From positions 2,019,048 through 2,083,047 of the forward strand of contig JASSKH010000006.1 in NCBI GenBank assembly GCA_031763025.1: a stretch of 64,000 nucleotides of DNA, given 5' to 3'. The notes under the pieces are model-generated. The model did no database searches. It was not told the DNA's origin and saw only the letters and a list, made by a program, of their open reading frames with translations. The translations under genes and the position numbers were made by a program. The DNA comes from Macrocystis pyrifera. Lineage: Eukaryota > Sar > Phaeophyceae > Laminariales > Laminariaceae. Below, one piece after another: positions 21,941 through 34,030 of this stretch; within the stretch, counting starts at the first letter, position 1, and every line of letters begins with the position of its first letter.

Positions 21941-24900
21941 TTATTTGAACCTGTTGATGAAGTCGTTCACTTGGAAGTTGTCGATGATGCCTAGTAGATG
22001 TTTGAAGCGGTGCTTGTTGAGGTGCTTCGTACCGATGTCAGCAGGGTTGCTCTCGGTCGGGATGTAGTGGATGGAGATCCTTCCTTCCGACACCAGTTCT
22101 CGGATATAGAAGAAGCGTAGGGCGATGTGCTTCGTCCTTGAACTGAAGGAGCGATTTCCTAGCGTGTGTAGCGTTGCCGTGTTGTCGCAGTAGAGCGGCA
22201 CTTGCGCAAACTCCTTTCCGAACTCAAGCTCAGTCAGCATATTCGAAAAAAATACTGCTTCCTTCATAGCTAGCGCCGACGCAACCAGCTCCGCCTCCAT
22301 GGTCGACATGGCAGTCAGACCTTGTAGTCCCGACTTGAAGCTCATCGGTGCGTTTCCTAGCATCATCAGGTAACAAGAGGTGGACTTTCCGTTGTCAGGG
22401 TTGTTGGCCCAGTTGGAGTCCGAAAAGGCTGTAAGCTTGAAGCCTCCCTTCCTGTACGTGATGTTGAAATCGGTGGTGCCGGCCAGATACCGAAGAGTAT
22501 GCTTTGTTGCCACCAAGTGCGTCTTGCTGGGTTTCGCCATTGGGCGAGCCAGCTGGTCCGTAGCATATGTTATGTTGTAACGGAGCCCTTGAGCAATGTT
22601 CATCAGGCACCCCACGATACCCTGATAACGTCTCGTTTCTTCTTCGTTCAGTAGTGTATCCTCCAGCTGGTTGTTGGAAATCTCCGGACCATAACCAGGC
22701 GTGGTGGTTGGTTTACAGTCCGACATACTGTAGGCTTCTTGGGAAATGCTCAATGCCCCTTTCTCGCGGTTCCTTTTTATTTCCATTCCCAACACAAGCG
22801 ATACCTCCCCCATGTCAACCATCTTGAAACGTTGTTTCAAGTTCCTCTTAACCATCGAGATGACGTTCGAGTCGTTGCCAGCTACCAGAAGGTCATCAAC
22901 ATAGAGCGTCAAGATGATCTGGATACCGTCGTGGTTGTACAGGTAGACGCAAGTGTCGGTTGAGCGGAACGAAACCGATATCAACAAGGACGGGGCCAAT
23001 GGTGTGGAACCAATTCCCGGGGCTTTGGGCTAGCCCGTAGAGGCTCTTCTCTAGCTGCATTACTAGATCACCTCCATCCTTGTTCTTGACCTCGAAGCCA
23101 GGTGCTTGTTCGACGAGCACTTTCTCCTGAATGTCGGCGTATAGAAAGGCAGTGGACCCGTCCATGTGGTCCAAATCCAGGTTGAACTCCACGGCTACGC
23201 ACGCTACCTGCCGAACGCTCTGTAGTCTGCACACCGGAGCGAAGGTACTGCCGCAGTCAAGTCCAGGTACTTGGTTCCAGCCTTGAGCCATCAGACGTCT
23301 CTTGTATGATCCGTCTGTCTTACGCTTGAATACCCACTTGGACTTAATCCGCTTCCTCCCAGGGGGAATTGCCGTATGCGGGACGAGCTTGTAGACGTTT
23401 CGTTCGTTAAGACTCGTTATCTCGCGTTCAGCAACTGCATTCCATTGCGCACCATCCGGCATGGCCCGTGCTTCTTAGATCGTCCGTGGAACACCCGGTT
23501 GAGATGTCCCCACAGCATACGCATATTCCGTGAAACCGAAGGAGCCGTCCCTATGGGCGACATCAGGAAACTCCGCTTTCGCGGTTAATGCGCATGAGAT
23601 ACGACGGAGCTCGCGGACGGTCTTGGCAATACGCATATTCCGTGAAACCGAAGGAGCCGTCCCTATGGGCGACATCAGGAAACTCCGCTTTCGCGGTTAA
23701 TGCGCATGAGATACGACGGAGCTCGCGGACGGTCTTGGCATTAGGGATGTTCGTAGTCGACCTGGTGACAGCACGTGTCGACATGGAACCTCGTCCACCA
23801 CGGGAACCACGCCCACCTGCCGAGCCGCTAGACGTGATGCTTCCCCGCGCGAATCTACCACGCGAAGAGTCACCGCGCGCACTTCGGCTACCACGTACGA
23901 ACCACGCCCACGTACAGAGCCATCTTGCGTTGCCGCACTAGGCGGAGCAGGACCAGAAGGCGATGAACCAAGCGGCGTCGCAGGGCTTGGACTTGGTGAC
24001 GTACCAGGAGGAGACGCACCTCCGCCCAGCTCAGGGGGGCTTACTCCTCCGGGCGATGCCGGGTTATCTCCCTCAGGTGTACCACCGGAAATTCCAGGAC
24101 CACCGTCAGCAGGAGGAGATCCAGCAGGACTCAGCCCAAGGTCACGAGTAGTTGTTTCACGAATTTTCTCGAGGAGTTCAGTCACTGGCGGATCCCCAAT
24201 GGCATGATCAGGAGAGAGCGAATCAACTGAATGATTGAAAGCATGGTTTCGCACGTCTCTCACCATGTCGTCGTGGTTGTCGTACGTGAACTCCCCGTCG
24301 TCGAAACCACCCTCATCCGACGAAGGCACTACGGAAGAAGTCTCAATAAATACAATATTTCGACTCTCCCGTACACGTCTCGTCTCAGTGTTGTAGACCC
24401 GGTACGACTTACTGTCCATGCTGTATCCGACAAGCCGTCCTTCCAAAGCACGATGCTCCATCTTCTTGGTGTAGGTCTCGATGTGCACGAACGTCCTAGA
24501 CCCAATCACCCGAAGGTGCCCAAGGTAGGCATCTTTGCCGTAGAGTGCCTTGTACGGCGTTCCGGTTTGCAGGGCTGCGTGAGGAGTCCGGTTGCCTAGA
24601 TAAACAGCTGTCTGCATTTGCTCCCCCCAAAGGAAGTTCGGTAGAGACGAGTCAGCGAGCAGGCAGCGTACGATGTTCACGATCGTTCGGCCCGCACGCT
24701 CGTTCGCACCGATCTGCTGAGGGGTGTTCGGAGAGGCGAACTCCAGCTTGATGCCGACGTCTTGAGAGTACTGACGGATTTCCGCACTCGTTAGTTCCGT
24801 ACCTTGATCCCCACGGAGGCAGTGGATGCGCTCGCCAGTAGGAATCACAGTACCTTTGTTGAACACCGCAAGGGGGTCCACGGAACAGGTCTTGTCCTTC

Positions 24901-25125
24901 ATGAGAACGATCTCCTTCCACTTGGTCTGCTGGTCAACGAACTTGGTGGCGTACTTGAAACCTCCCAACGCTGAAGGCGTAAAGGGGCCAAGGGTGTCTA
25001 CTGAAACATGCTGGAAAGGGCGTAAAACGCCATATGAAGCTTGCTTAGGATGAGGTTGTTGTGTGCTCTTACCGAGTGGGCAGGCACCACAATCCTTAAC
25101 GTCACCGATGTAGTCGAACCCGTGT
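21941..25125 (-). pseudogene. Ty1/copia retrotransposon pol remnant (integrase, RT, RNase H)
   Basis: Reading on the minus strand: the end of the GAG-pre-integrase zinc motif (CGAC, near 25.1 kb); the integrase core with VDTLGPF, then RGDQGTEL and NERAG; a Gly/Pro/Ser-rich hinge; reverse transcriptase with SLYGL and the YVDD catalytic box; and a complete RNase H ending in HYIPTESNPADIGTKHL. Gag and protease are absent because the element is cut off near 25125. The frame is broken at least four times: a frameshift near 23.9 kb, a 112-bp tandem duplication at 23517-23740, an in-frame TAA at 23477-23475 and a frameshift near 22.97 kb. It is therefore a dead copy. The order INT-RT-RH is diagnostic of Ty1/copia (Pseudoviridae) rather than gypsy. 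The flanks on both sides are GGAAGT-rich repeat DNA, suggesting insertion into a satellite-like region. Confidence 0.93.
23517..23740. repeat. 112-bp exact-looking tandem duplication inside copia pol
   Basis: Copy A 23517-23628 and copy B 23629-23740 read the same by eye. Because 112 is not a multiple of three, the duplication shifts the frame between the integrase hinge and the RT. The lack of visible divergence suggests it is young or an assembly artefact. Confidence 0.9.
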
Positions 25126-25800
25126 AAATAGGAGTTAAATATAAGTTTTCGAAGTTAAATGGGAATCGATGGAAGTAGGTGGCAGTTGATCTTGCTTATC
25201 AGATTGGATCGAATCTTCTACGGACGTAGGTGGAAGTTTCCGTGGAAATTGAAGGTAAATGGAATCTAAAGAAGTTAACCGTAATCGTTGGAAGTTTAAT
25301 GGAAGTAGATGGAAGTACGTGGAAGTAGGTAGTAGTTAAGCTTGAATATGGGAGTCGACAGAAGCTTCTGCGGACGCCCATGGGAGTTTCCTTGAAAATT
25401 GAGGTCAAATGGAAGTTTTGGAGGTCAAGTGGAAGTTGTGGTTGTTTTTTGAGAGTTTTTGAAGTTGAATGGAAGTGGATGGAAGTAGGTGGAAGTAGGT
25501 GGAAGTAGGTGGAAGTGGATGGAAGTAGATGGAACTATATCAGGGAGTATGGAAGCTTAGTGGAAGCTCGGCCAAGCTTCTCCCGGGTGCGTGGAAGCTT
25601 CCACTTTGCTTCCACTAGCGTCCAAAGTGGAACCATGGAAGGGCATGGAAGTTTTCATCTACTTCCAACCCACTTTCAACTACTTCCATCAACTTCCATC
25701 TAACTTCGATTCGGCTTCCATTCGACTTCTGAAACTTCCATTCGACTGCTAACACCTCCATTAGACTTCCATTAATGGAAGTTGGATGTGAGCTTCCACT
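25125..25800. repeat. GGAAGT/ACTTCC degenerate repeat, partly inverted
   Basis: From about 25.14 to 25.56 kb the plus strand is dense in GGAAGTNG; from about 25.6 to 25.8 kb it is dense in the complement, ACTTCCA. The two arms could form a long imperfect hairpin centred near 25.59 kb. Open frames here are a by-product of the repeat. Confidence 0.8.
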
Positions 25801-27388
25801 CACTCACCAAATATTTAGGAACACCGGGATTGTCCAGTTTCTGATGCAGATCGTACTCTTTTTTCAATAGAGTGGTGGCTTATTCTCGAGGTGCCTGGCC
25901 TCACGCGTGCTGTAAGAGGCAACAAGAGTCACTAAATGATTTTCAATGTCCAAAGAGCATTTCGCATTGCCAATCGAACCTGGTCGTGGCCTGTGGCACA
26001 GTATCTGCTTTGATGGCACAGAGTCCAGTCCCCAGGAGGCTGGTACTTATGAGTTTTTTTCACGTTATTTAGTGGCAGCTATGCATATCTACGGTATGTA
26101 CTGCAGTTTGTCCATTACGTTGCACAGGTCTGTAGGTGAGTAAATAGCCTACGTCATGTGTGGCCCAGACATCGCAGGTAACGCTTGACACTTTAGCTTG
26201 TTGTTCCGCGCAACGAGCTTGTCCACATACCCTAATCCATATAGTAAACTCTTAACGATGCAGTTTTTCTTCTTGTTTTCACCCCTCTTGTTTTTGCCGC
26301 TGAAACATGTTTCCATCTTCGCTTTGCACACAAAAATGTATGTGAACTTACTGCCGGAAGTACTGTATGTATCCAACGTCGCAAGTGGCGGAGGTGAATA
26401 CAGCTACGAAGGAATTCAGCTTCGGTGATGATTGACAATCACCCGAAGCGCCCGTTGCTTGATCGCCGCCGACCCGATTTTTTTTTGCACACACCATAAC
26501 AACCACTGGGGCGCGATTGAAAATCTCATACAAGTTCACTTCACTGTGACTTGCGTTTTTCTCTCATTGTAATTTGTATCTTGGTCGGTCATCGTCAAGG
26601 AGTCTATCAGACGTATACACCATCTAAGAGCTGACACACACTACGTCAAAACCCACTCGTCTCCTCATGCCCGTTTACAAGCTTATCCGTCTGTAGCCCT
26701 GATTGCTTCATATCATACCAGGCATATTAGTGCTGTTCGACGATATGCTAAAATATTTATGTTCTTCCTAAAGCCAGACCTCAAGTCTTCGAGAGGGAAG
26801 CGAAACCGGTGACCTGTGGCAGTTTCCAGATAGTCCCTTCCAATATGTGGAAACTTTCCATCACATGCCAGTGAAACACAGTAGTGATCACCTGCTGCTG
26901 ATAGTGAATCTTCCTAAGGTAGCTATTTGCCCACTCTGGTTGGCTAAGGGGTATAGTATAAGCGGCTCAATCAACACCTGAAGTATTTCCAAGCACAGCA
27001 TCCAAGCCGGCCGAACCAACCTAGAAGTTCACCAAACACAGCATTCTAGCACACTGATCACTGGCTTAGGGTTCTGTGAAGCGGTGACCGCTATAGGGTA
27101 GTGGTAAGGGTAGTGGTAAGAGACGCAGGTGGTTCTCGCAGCTGGAAAGCAGTGCTTCGCTTCTTCTGATTTAGATATTATTGATGGCGAGAGCTGAGGA
27201 GGTGCTCTGGTAGAGAAGTGAGAGGTAGGGGGGAGGGACTCGACGCCCAGATATACTCGTCCACCCCACGCCACAAACTCTCCTAAATTCCTCTTACCTG
27301 ATGTACGCCTACAGAACTTTCCTATGGCTACCGGTCGTTCTTCTGCTAATATAAGAACTTCTCACTTCGTGGTCCTATCTGCGTTAAG

Positions 27389-27475
27389 GAACATTACTCT
27401 CGTCTAGCGGGTTATCCGCGCTAGGGAACATTCCTAAAAGAACGTTACTCTCGACTAACGGATTATCCGCCGGGT
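27389..27475. repeat. Short tandem duplication
   Basis: GGAACATTACTCTCGTCTAGCG and GAACGTTACTCTCGACTAACG, each followed by GGTTATCCGC or GATTATCCGC, spaced about 50 bp. Confidence 0.65.
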
Positions 27476-28362
27476 TAATCCATTCTTTGGATGATTCTCG
27501 TATTCGTGAGACTACAAGACTGCAACGTATCATCTATATCTATAGCCCATGAGTACTCCACTCATATGACATTAGCCCACCCTGAATAGTCGTATATACA
27601 GACCACAAGATGATCGGAGAGTGATGACAAAGTTCATCCCAAACGGCCAGGGAAAAGGTGGTCGAAGATGCGGCTGTTCGAAACGAAACAAACGAGGATG
27701 TAGATCCCCCCACACCTCGTAATAAGACCCAAACACTACGAGCTCGAGTCGGAAGGTCTACTTTAGGTGCCAAGCACAAGACCTCCGTAATATTTTCACT
27801 ATCAAGTGGTGGCCACGCCCCGTGAAACCTTCCACCCTCTACACATCGTGAACGATTGTTTGCCCAGTATTACAGAAAGTACGCCATGTGTTGACTACGT
27901 ATAGGTATTGCTGACGTGCCCCCACCTCGGCGACATATGTCAAGGCGGGTATTATGACTGACGTACTTCTGTTGTACCAGGTACTCGATTTCGTACTGTT
28001 GACAATGCAAATTCAGAATGTTGCATCGAAAATAGCCGGTGATGGGTGTACCATCCATCCCGTCACACACTAACAAAATACACCAGGAAGAGGTCGACGA
28101 TTCAAATGCCGACCATGCCAGGTGTTTTTTTTTTTTGCCCGTGGGCACTAGTCAGCGAAAAGCTGGTGATTTTTTAACGATGGTGTGAGAAAGTCTGAGA
28201 GTCAACGAGCGAAGGGAAGTGCTGGCCTCATCGTGTGAAATAAAACCCAATGCACCAATCGTACGCAGCGGGAAATGGGGAAGGGGAGACCTGCTACGTA
28301 TCATATATCATACCCCAGGCCTCGGTCGCGGCAAACGAAGGAGCCAAAGTTGATATATACAC

Positions 28363-28471
28363 TATTACGGGGGTCCATATTAAATAGAACCTACGGTACT
28401 CACAAAAACCTATATATTTCGTTATTTTTACTCACAATATTTGGTCCTATCTTCTATGGTCCCCCGTAATA
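28363..28471 (+). mobile_element. MITE copy 10
   Basis: TATTACGGGGGTCCATAT left end and CCCCCGTAATA right end; complete core. Confidence 0.92.
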
Positions 28472-29238
28472 ATTTAGGGTTGGAGGAGACATATATATAT
28501 ATATCAGTGTGACTGCACTTTGTATAATTACACCAGTACAGTAGGTACTTGGCATTGTGCACTGTACTGTGCGTACACTAGTTAGTGTGAAGACATTTCG
28601 TTCGTGTATACTGTTACTTGTTCAAGATATTTCGTATGTTTACTATATTAGTGGCGGCAGCACCTGCAGCAACTTTTTACGGGCGAGTTCGCTGGCTAAC
28701 TGCCGTATTCCAGGTTAGGTGCATACCGCCTGGTACTTACGTATCGTTCCTCTCTGCTGTCAATACGGCAGTACTCGTGTATATTATCGATAGGAAGTAC
28801 GGGTACAGCAGGACTACAGTAACTGCTGTAGTGTATGTTCGGCCAATTCGCAAGGTTGCCCGGTGTTTGTTGTCTTTTCCCAAGTGTGCCCTTCATCTTC
28901 AACGCACTTGGAAAGTGGAACGCATTCTGCAATACCAGGTACATAATAGTGAGTGGTAGTAGTACGACGTATAAAGCTTTAAGCTTTGAGACGTTACATG
29001 TTTCACGGGACAGTCGACAGCGTCTGTGGTCTGTCTCCTAAGACGGCTGCAACCGAAAGAATAATATATATAGAGAAGCGTGCTACGAGTACTCTGTTGT
29101 ACAAACTACTGCTGTGTATGTATGTACCAACGGTAGGATCCACTCTCTACACGTAAATACCAGGTGCGCGATTTACTCCGCATCGGTTTCCTGGCGAACA
29201 GCGCTTCGTCGTCGTTGTCGTCCTTTAATTTCAACTTA

Positions 29239-29998
29239 GGGCCACTCCTAACGAACAAAAAAAATCACGATTCGTGAGATTTTTTTGTTGTGAATCGTGA
29301 TTTTTTTGTCGTGAATCACGACAAAAAAAATCACGATTCACATGACGCCAATTTTTTTAGCTTTTCCCTAAAAAAAACAAAATCACGATTCGTGACATTT
29401 GTCGTGTCTCAAAATACGCCTGATCAAGGCACTACGCAACCCACGTGCACCAACGGTATCCGATGGTCGGCATAGGGGCATGGCAGACTTTGCTTCGTAC
29501 GCCGCTTGTGGGCAACGGGCGGCTACCCAAAGACACCGCTGGGCGCGGGCTAACGAGGAGGTTGTGGCCTCGAAATTTCCAGGAGGAGGAGCCACTGCCG
29601 GAAGACAAACGCGAAAATGACCTGGGGATGTCACAGGCCAGGCCGGGCCGACGGCCTGCGAGATGGAGTCTCGCGAAACGAGCTTGGCCGACGGCCGGTG
29701 AAGTTGGAATCTCGCAGGCTGGGTCAGGCTTCGGCCCGCAATTCGAATATGTCACGGGCTGGGCCAGGTGCGGACGGCCCAGCCCGGCCTGGCCGTGCCC
29801 CACTCTCGAGAGTTTGCTCCACACCCCCAAAAAACGTTGGGTTTGAAATATCAGAACTTTAACTATTTGAAAATATCACGAAACGCGACGTTTTTCGGGT
29901 TTTTCGTTAGAACTGAAATGTCACGGATCGTGATCTTTTGGCATGCCTAAAAATCACGCATCGTGATTTTTTTTTTTTCGGTTCGTTAGGAACGGCCC
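29239..29998. mobile_element. Non-autonomous TIR element, Harbinger-like (TTA target site)
   Basis: The left end GGGCCACTCCTAACGAAC and the inverted right end GGGCCGTTCCTAACGAAC are followed inward by A tracts and AATCACGATTCGTGA-type palindromes. TTA lies directly outside both ends (29236-29238 and 29999-30001). A 3-bp TTA duplication with a GGGCC terminus is characteristic of PIF/Harbinger elements. The 760-bp interior has no transposase and includes a GC-rich part at about 29.5-29.8 kb that may be captured DNA. Confidence 0.65.
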
Positions 29999-30001
29999 TT
30001 A

Positions 30002-32140
30002 CTATAGATAGGTGCGGCGCGCTTTCGTGACAACGGCTTTCTGGCGAGGGCGCTTTGCCGTTGCCGAAGTACGATGGGCAATGGGGCGTTTTTCACTCTT
30101 GCAGAAGTATTGCGGGTTGTTGTTGTGACGAGAGACACGTTGACCTACTGGTTTCGAGCTCCAATGTGTGTTTTGGCAGGTTTTGGTGGAAAAAATTAGT
30201 AATCGTACCTGATACGTGTATTTGCATAATAATACGGCAATATGGAGCAGTGAGTGAGAAGCATCATTTATTTATTTGGGATTCTTCTCCTTTTCTTTTT
30301 CTTTTTCTTTTTCGGTTTGGTTTCTTCGTTGCTTCTCTTTCTTTATGGTGTATTTTGGTTGCTGGCGTATGTATGTATGTTGTGTCGGCCGCACCTAGTG
30401 CGAAGGCATGGTATTGCGTAGGCTATTAATGCATTACGGTGTGTTATATCTGTGTCGTAGTCTATGACCACAGAGCTCGTATCTTTCTAGGGTGAAGAAT
30501 CAGCACGGACACTGGGCTTGCTGGATGTCGACGAGTAGAAGAACGGTTTAATGTGAAGAACACACACACACATGTGGGGGTGCGCAGAGCACCGCCCGCG
30601 CAACGTGACCTGCGCTCGGAGCTTGTGGTATTATTGTGGTGCCGTACTTCTTTCGTTATTAGACCGAATGCCGCGAACTTGTCAATCAACAAGACAGAAG
30701 ATACGCGCACGACTTCGAAGATTACGTCGAACGAGGCTAGCGAGCGCAACTCTACATATATATATACGAGAACAGCAAAAGAGCTATCAGCGCGATCTCG
30801 GCTCTGCAGCGCTAGCATATAGATCTCAGCTGTGCGCTGTTGGCTACTGTGGGCCTGCGCTGTGAGCTTTACGAGTCGAGTATGACTCGCAACTCGAGAC
30901 TCGAGACTCGAGACTCGACGAAAACAGCAAACACGAAACGGTTTGGAGGCCGTTTCGATTTTCTTGAAACGACAGTCCAGCGCCAGGCTTTTGATTGGCT
31001 GAGGAAACAAATGAAGCCAGAACAGAATAAAAAAGTCAGAAAAAAAGAACTGTTCCCGAAATATATTACGTACGTCCTGTCGCTGGTACCCGCAGCTCGT
31101 CTGCTGGACGTGAAGTCTATCACAGGTACCAGCTCCCATATGCTACTATTGACATGGCGGCTGCCGCGGACGCTACACATTGGCGAAGTGGGGAGCGGCA
31201 CCTCTATCGCAAAAGGTCACTACTGCTGCTGTGACGTAGAGGTGAAAAGAAGTTGGAGCTCCACAACCATTTATTAACACTGACCTGGGATGAACTTTCG
31301 AACCCGAAATTTATCTCAGGGTACAGGGTACCGATATGTCCGAAAATTTAATAATTAGTCGAATATTCATATTACTATTAAACGATCCTTATATTTACGT
31401 ACATATTTTGTAAATCAATAACTTTTCTCTCATCACAAAAACATGACGCGTGTGTACTTGAAAAATTCTGGCACGTGTAGTTTTTCTGCAGCAGAAATTG
31501 ATCCCCTCGTTCATGACCAGAAGAGAAGTAATTGCGTCTTTTGCTCGCTCGCTCGCTCGCTCGCACGCACGCCGCCGGGCTGCAGAGCATCAGAACATAC
31601 CTACATACGCGTCGGCTTGCAGCAGCTTGCAGTCATCACAGCAGTCGTGGCGCGGGGCTAAGGGTAGTCGTTGTAAGTCCGTGCAAAGTCTGCTCGGCTG
31701 CTTGCTCTGCTGCACTTACTTCCGTAGGAGAGAGCCAACGAAGAAACCGCACGTGCATCGATCAATCACACCAGCCACCATCATCGCCGAGCCTCACAGC
31801 TGCTGCTTTCCGTGTTCGAATTTGGAGTACTGCTTGGGCGCGGAGTTATTCACGTGGTGCGTACTACGAGTATCTCTGTGGGGCCATACCGTCGACACAA
31901 CCAACTGCTGACGGCAACCCCGCAATACGTTTGGTGACAGGGCGTCCTTTCGCAGAGCACTTTTGAGTATTAACACTACGGCTGCTGCTGTATACTGGTA
32001 CTCGTGCTCGTACTGACTCGTGAACTCGTGTATCCGCATATACGTGGCCGTACGTACAAGTAGCGTTAGCTCCCCAGGTTATTTTTCTGATAACAACTTT
32101 GCCTTCTCGCGCACCCGAGAGCTTTCTTTGAGAGTCAGCA
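30002..32140. other. 5' flank of the ankyrin gene
   Basis: A TTTTTC tract, a dispersed repeat, a CTCGAGA repeat (about 30889-30918) and a GCTC microsatellite (about 31539-31566). No core promoter motif stands out before the ATG at 32141. Confidence 0.5.
30455..30565 (+). repeat. Dispersed CAGCACGGACAC repeat, copy 2
   Basis: GTCTATGACCACAGAGCTCG, then TCTAGGGTGAAGAATCAGCA, CGGACACTGG, GCTGGATGTCGACGAGTAG and TTTAATGTGAAGA. A TTTTTC tract precedes it by about 150 bp. Confidence 0.7.
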
Positions 32141-33674
32141 ATGCCAGAAAAGAGGGAGAGGCCGCAGCGCGCGATCATCCGGGGCAAGGCGAGCAGGCTA
32201 CTCAAGACGGCGAGGGCCGTCTGCAACGGAGCCACGGGGATCGCCATGGGAATTTGGGACGGCGACGGCGCCGGCACCGGCACCGGCACCGGCGGCGACT
32301 GCAGAGAGGCCGAAGCGGGGGATGGGGGTCAGCACATCGGATCATCGGCGCCTCCGGCGAGAACGGCGTCCACAAGCGTCGCCAACCCCGAGGACGGACA
32401 CGCCCTCCACCGGGCCGTACGGGGGGGCAATATCCATCTCGTCGCCGGCCTCCTCGCGCGGGGAGCCCCGGTCGACGCCAAGCGCGACAGCGGCGCCGCC
32501 CCCATCCACGTCGCCGTGAAGCTGGGCTACGAGAAAATCGTGGCGCTGCTTCTGCGGAGGGGGGCTGACAAGGACGGGCTGGACGGAAAGGGGCGAACCC
32601 CCCTCCACCTGGCAGCCATCTACGGCCAGCTCCGACCCGCCGAGGTTCTGCTCGCCGCCGGCGCCGACGTCAGCGTGGTGGTCGTCACGAGCGGGTACGA
32701 GCACTGGGCGCTCGGCTTCGCCGCGCGCATGGGCCATATCTCCGTCCTGAAGCTGCTGGTCCGGCACGGGGCAGACGTGAACGCGGTCAGCTCCCGCGGC
32801 CTCACCGCGCTCCACTACGCGGCGGTCCGAAACCAGGCCGCCGCGATCGTCGCTCTGGCGGAAGCCGGCGCGAACATCGAGGCCACCGTCGACGAAGACG
32901 GGGGCGGCGGCACCACCCTCCACGCGGCCGCCGTCATGCGCTGCTACGAGGCGGCGCTCGCGCTGCTCAAGCTCGGCGCGAACCTGGAAGCGCGGAACGC
33001 CTTCGGGTACTCCCCGCTGCACGGCGCGGCTCGCCAGGGGGGCAAGGAGGGGGCGGTGGAGATGGTGGACCTGCTGTTGCGCTGGGGCGCCGACGAGACC
33101 GTGGTGGACCGAGATGGGAACAGGGCCATGGACTTGGTGGGGAGCAGCCTGGCCGAGGACGACGAGAGTCGTCGCGAGGACGAGCTGGTCCGCCTGCGGA
33201 AGCTGCTCGAGAACGCGCCGGCGGATAGGGCCTGGCGCCGCCGCGGAGTCTTGGCCCTGTGCCGCGCTTTTCCGGACCGCGCGCTGTTGAGCCCGGACAC
33301 CGTCGTCGCCGACGGAGCAGCAGCAGCAACAACAGCAAACCGCCGCTTCGGCATCGCTGACGACAGTGACATCGGGATTCGGATCGGAAACGGGAGAGGA
33401 GTCGGGGTCGGCATGGGGATCGACAGCACAGCAGGGTGGCTGGGACACCGCGGGGGGGCGGCGAAAATTGGTAGCGACGGAGGAGGCGGTAAAAGCGGCG
33501 GGGGCGGCAACGACAGCCAAAAAAATACCGATAAAGTCACCCGTAACTTGCAACCCCGCGACTGAGAAAAGGGGGACGGAGGGGGGGGCTGCGGACGAGT
33601 TTAGAAGGGTGTTGGTGACGCTGCTGGGGCTGGCGGAGGACGGGCTGTTCCGAGACACGGTGCTTTTTCTGTGA
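32141..33674 (+). CDS. Ankyrin-repeat protein
   Basis: The ATG at 32141 opens a 474-codon frame ending at 33565. Residues 1-80 are basic then Gly/Thr-rich, the GTGTGT part being encoded by a GGCACC microsatellite. About eight ankyrin repeats follow, near residues 84-114, 117-147, 150-180, 183-216, 219-250, 257-286, 289-324 and 325-358, with clear TPLHLAA-, TALHYAA- and SPLHGAA-type cores. A WRRRGVLALCR segment follows at 365-375. After residue 390 the frame becomes Gly-rich and low in information. A different frame ends in LLGLAEDGLFRDTVLFL with its TGA at 33672-33674, resembling the C-terminus I recall for brown-algal ankyrin genes. The true product probably changes frame by a short intron between about 33.29 and 33.59 kb, or the copy is frameshifted. 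Ankyrin repeats bind proteins; no catalytic domain is visible. The gene is far more GC-rich than its flanks. Confidence 0.85.
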
Positions 33675-34030
33675 AATGGGGGGGGGGGGGGGGGGAAGCG
33701 CATCAGTGGTGGTATCAAGGTGAGAGTTGTGTTATTAAAAGTTTTTTTTTTCAAATGTACCGATGGCAATTGCTGCATTTTTTTTTAGAGTTGTCTTGGA
33801 TCCGTATATCATAGATTTTAATATTAATCGTAGCGACCGAAACAATGATATGAAATGGGGGGGGGGGGGGAAGCGCATCAGTGGTGGTATCAAGGTGAGA
33901 GTTGTGTTATTATAAGTTTTTTTTTTTCCAAATGTACCGATGGCAATTGCTGCATTTTTTTTTTTTAGGGTTGTCTTGGATCCGTATATCATAGATTTTA
34001 ATATTAATCGTAGCGACCGAAACAATGATA
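33672..34030. repeat. 179-bp tandem duplication (two copies)
   Basis: Copy 1 runs 33672-33850 and copy 2 33851-34030. Each starts TGAAATGGGG with a long G tract and ends CCGAAACAATGATA. They differ mainly in homopolymer lengths. The first copy begins exactly at the TGA that closes the alternative C-terminal frame of the ankyrin gene. Confidence 0.92.

Larger units (their letters stand above)
25801..29235. other. Gene-free stretch
   Basis: One MITE and a short duplication; otherwise nothing recognisable. Confidence 0.5.

Noticed and set aside
23588-23941. Plus-strand frame over the copia hinge
   Set aside because: Antisense shadow of the RGG/Pro-rich hinge of the retrotransposon.
32342-33778. 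478-codon minus-strand frame antisense to the ankyrin gene
   Set aside because: It is the complement of a GC-rich coding region. Its composition is a shadow of the ankyrin codons, with no motif of its own.
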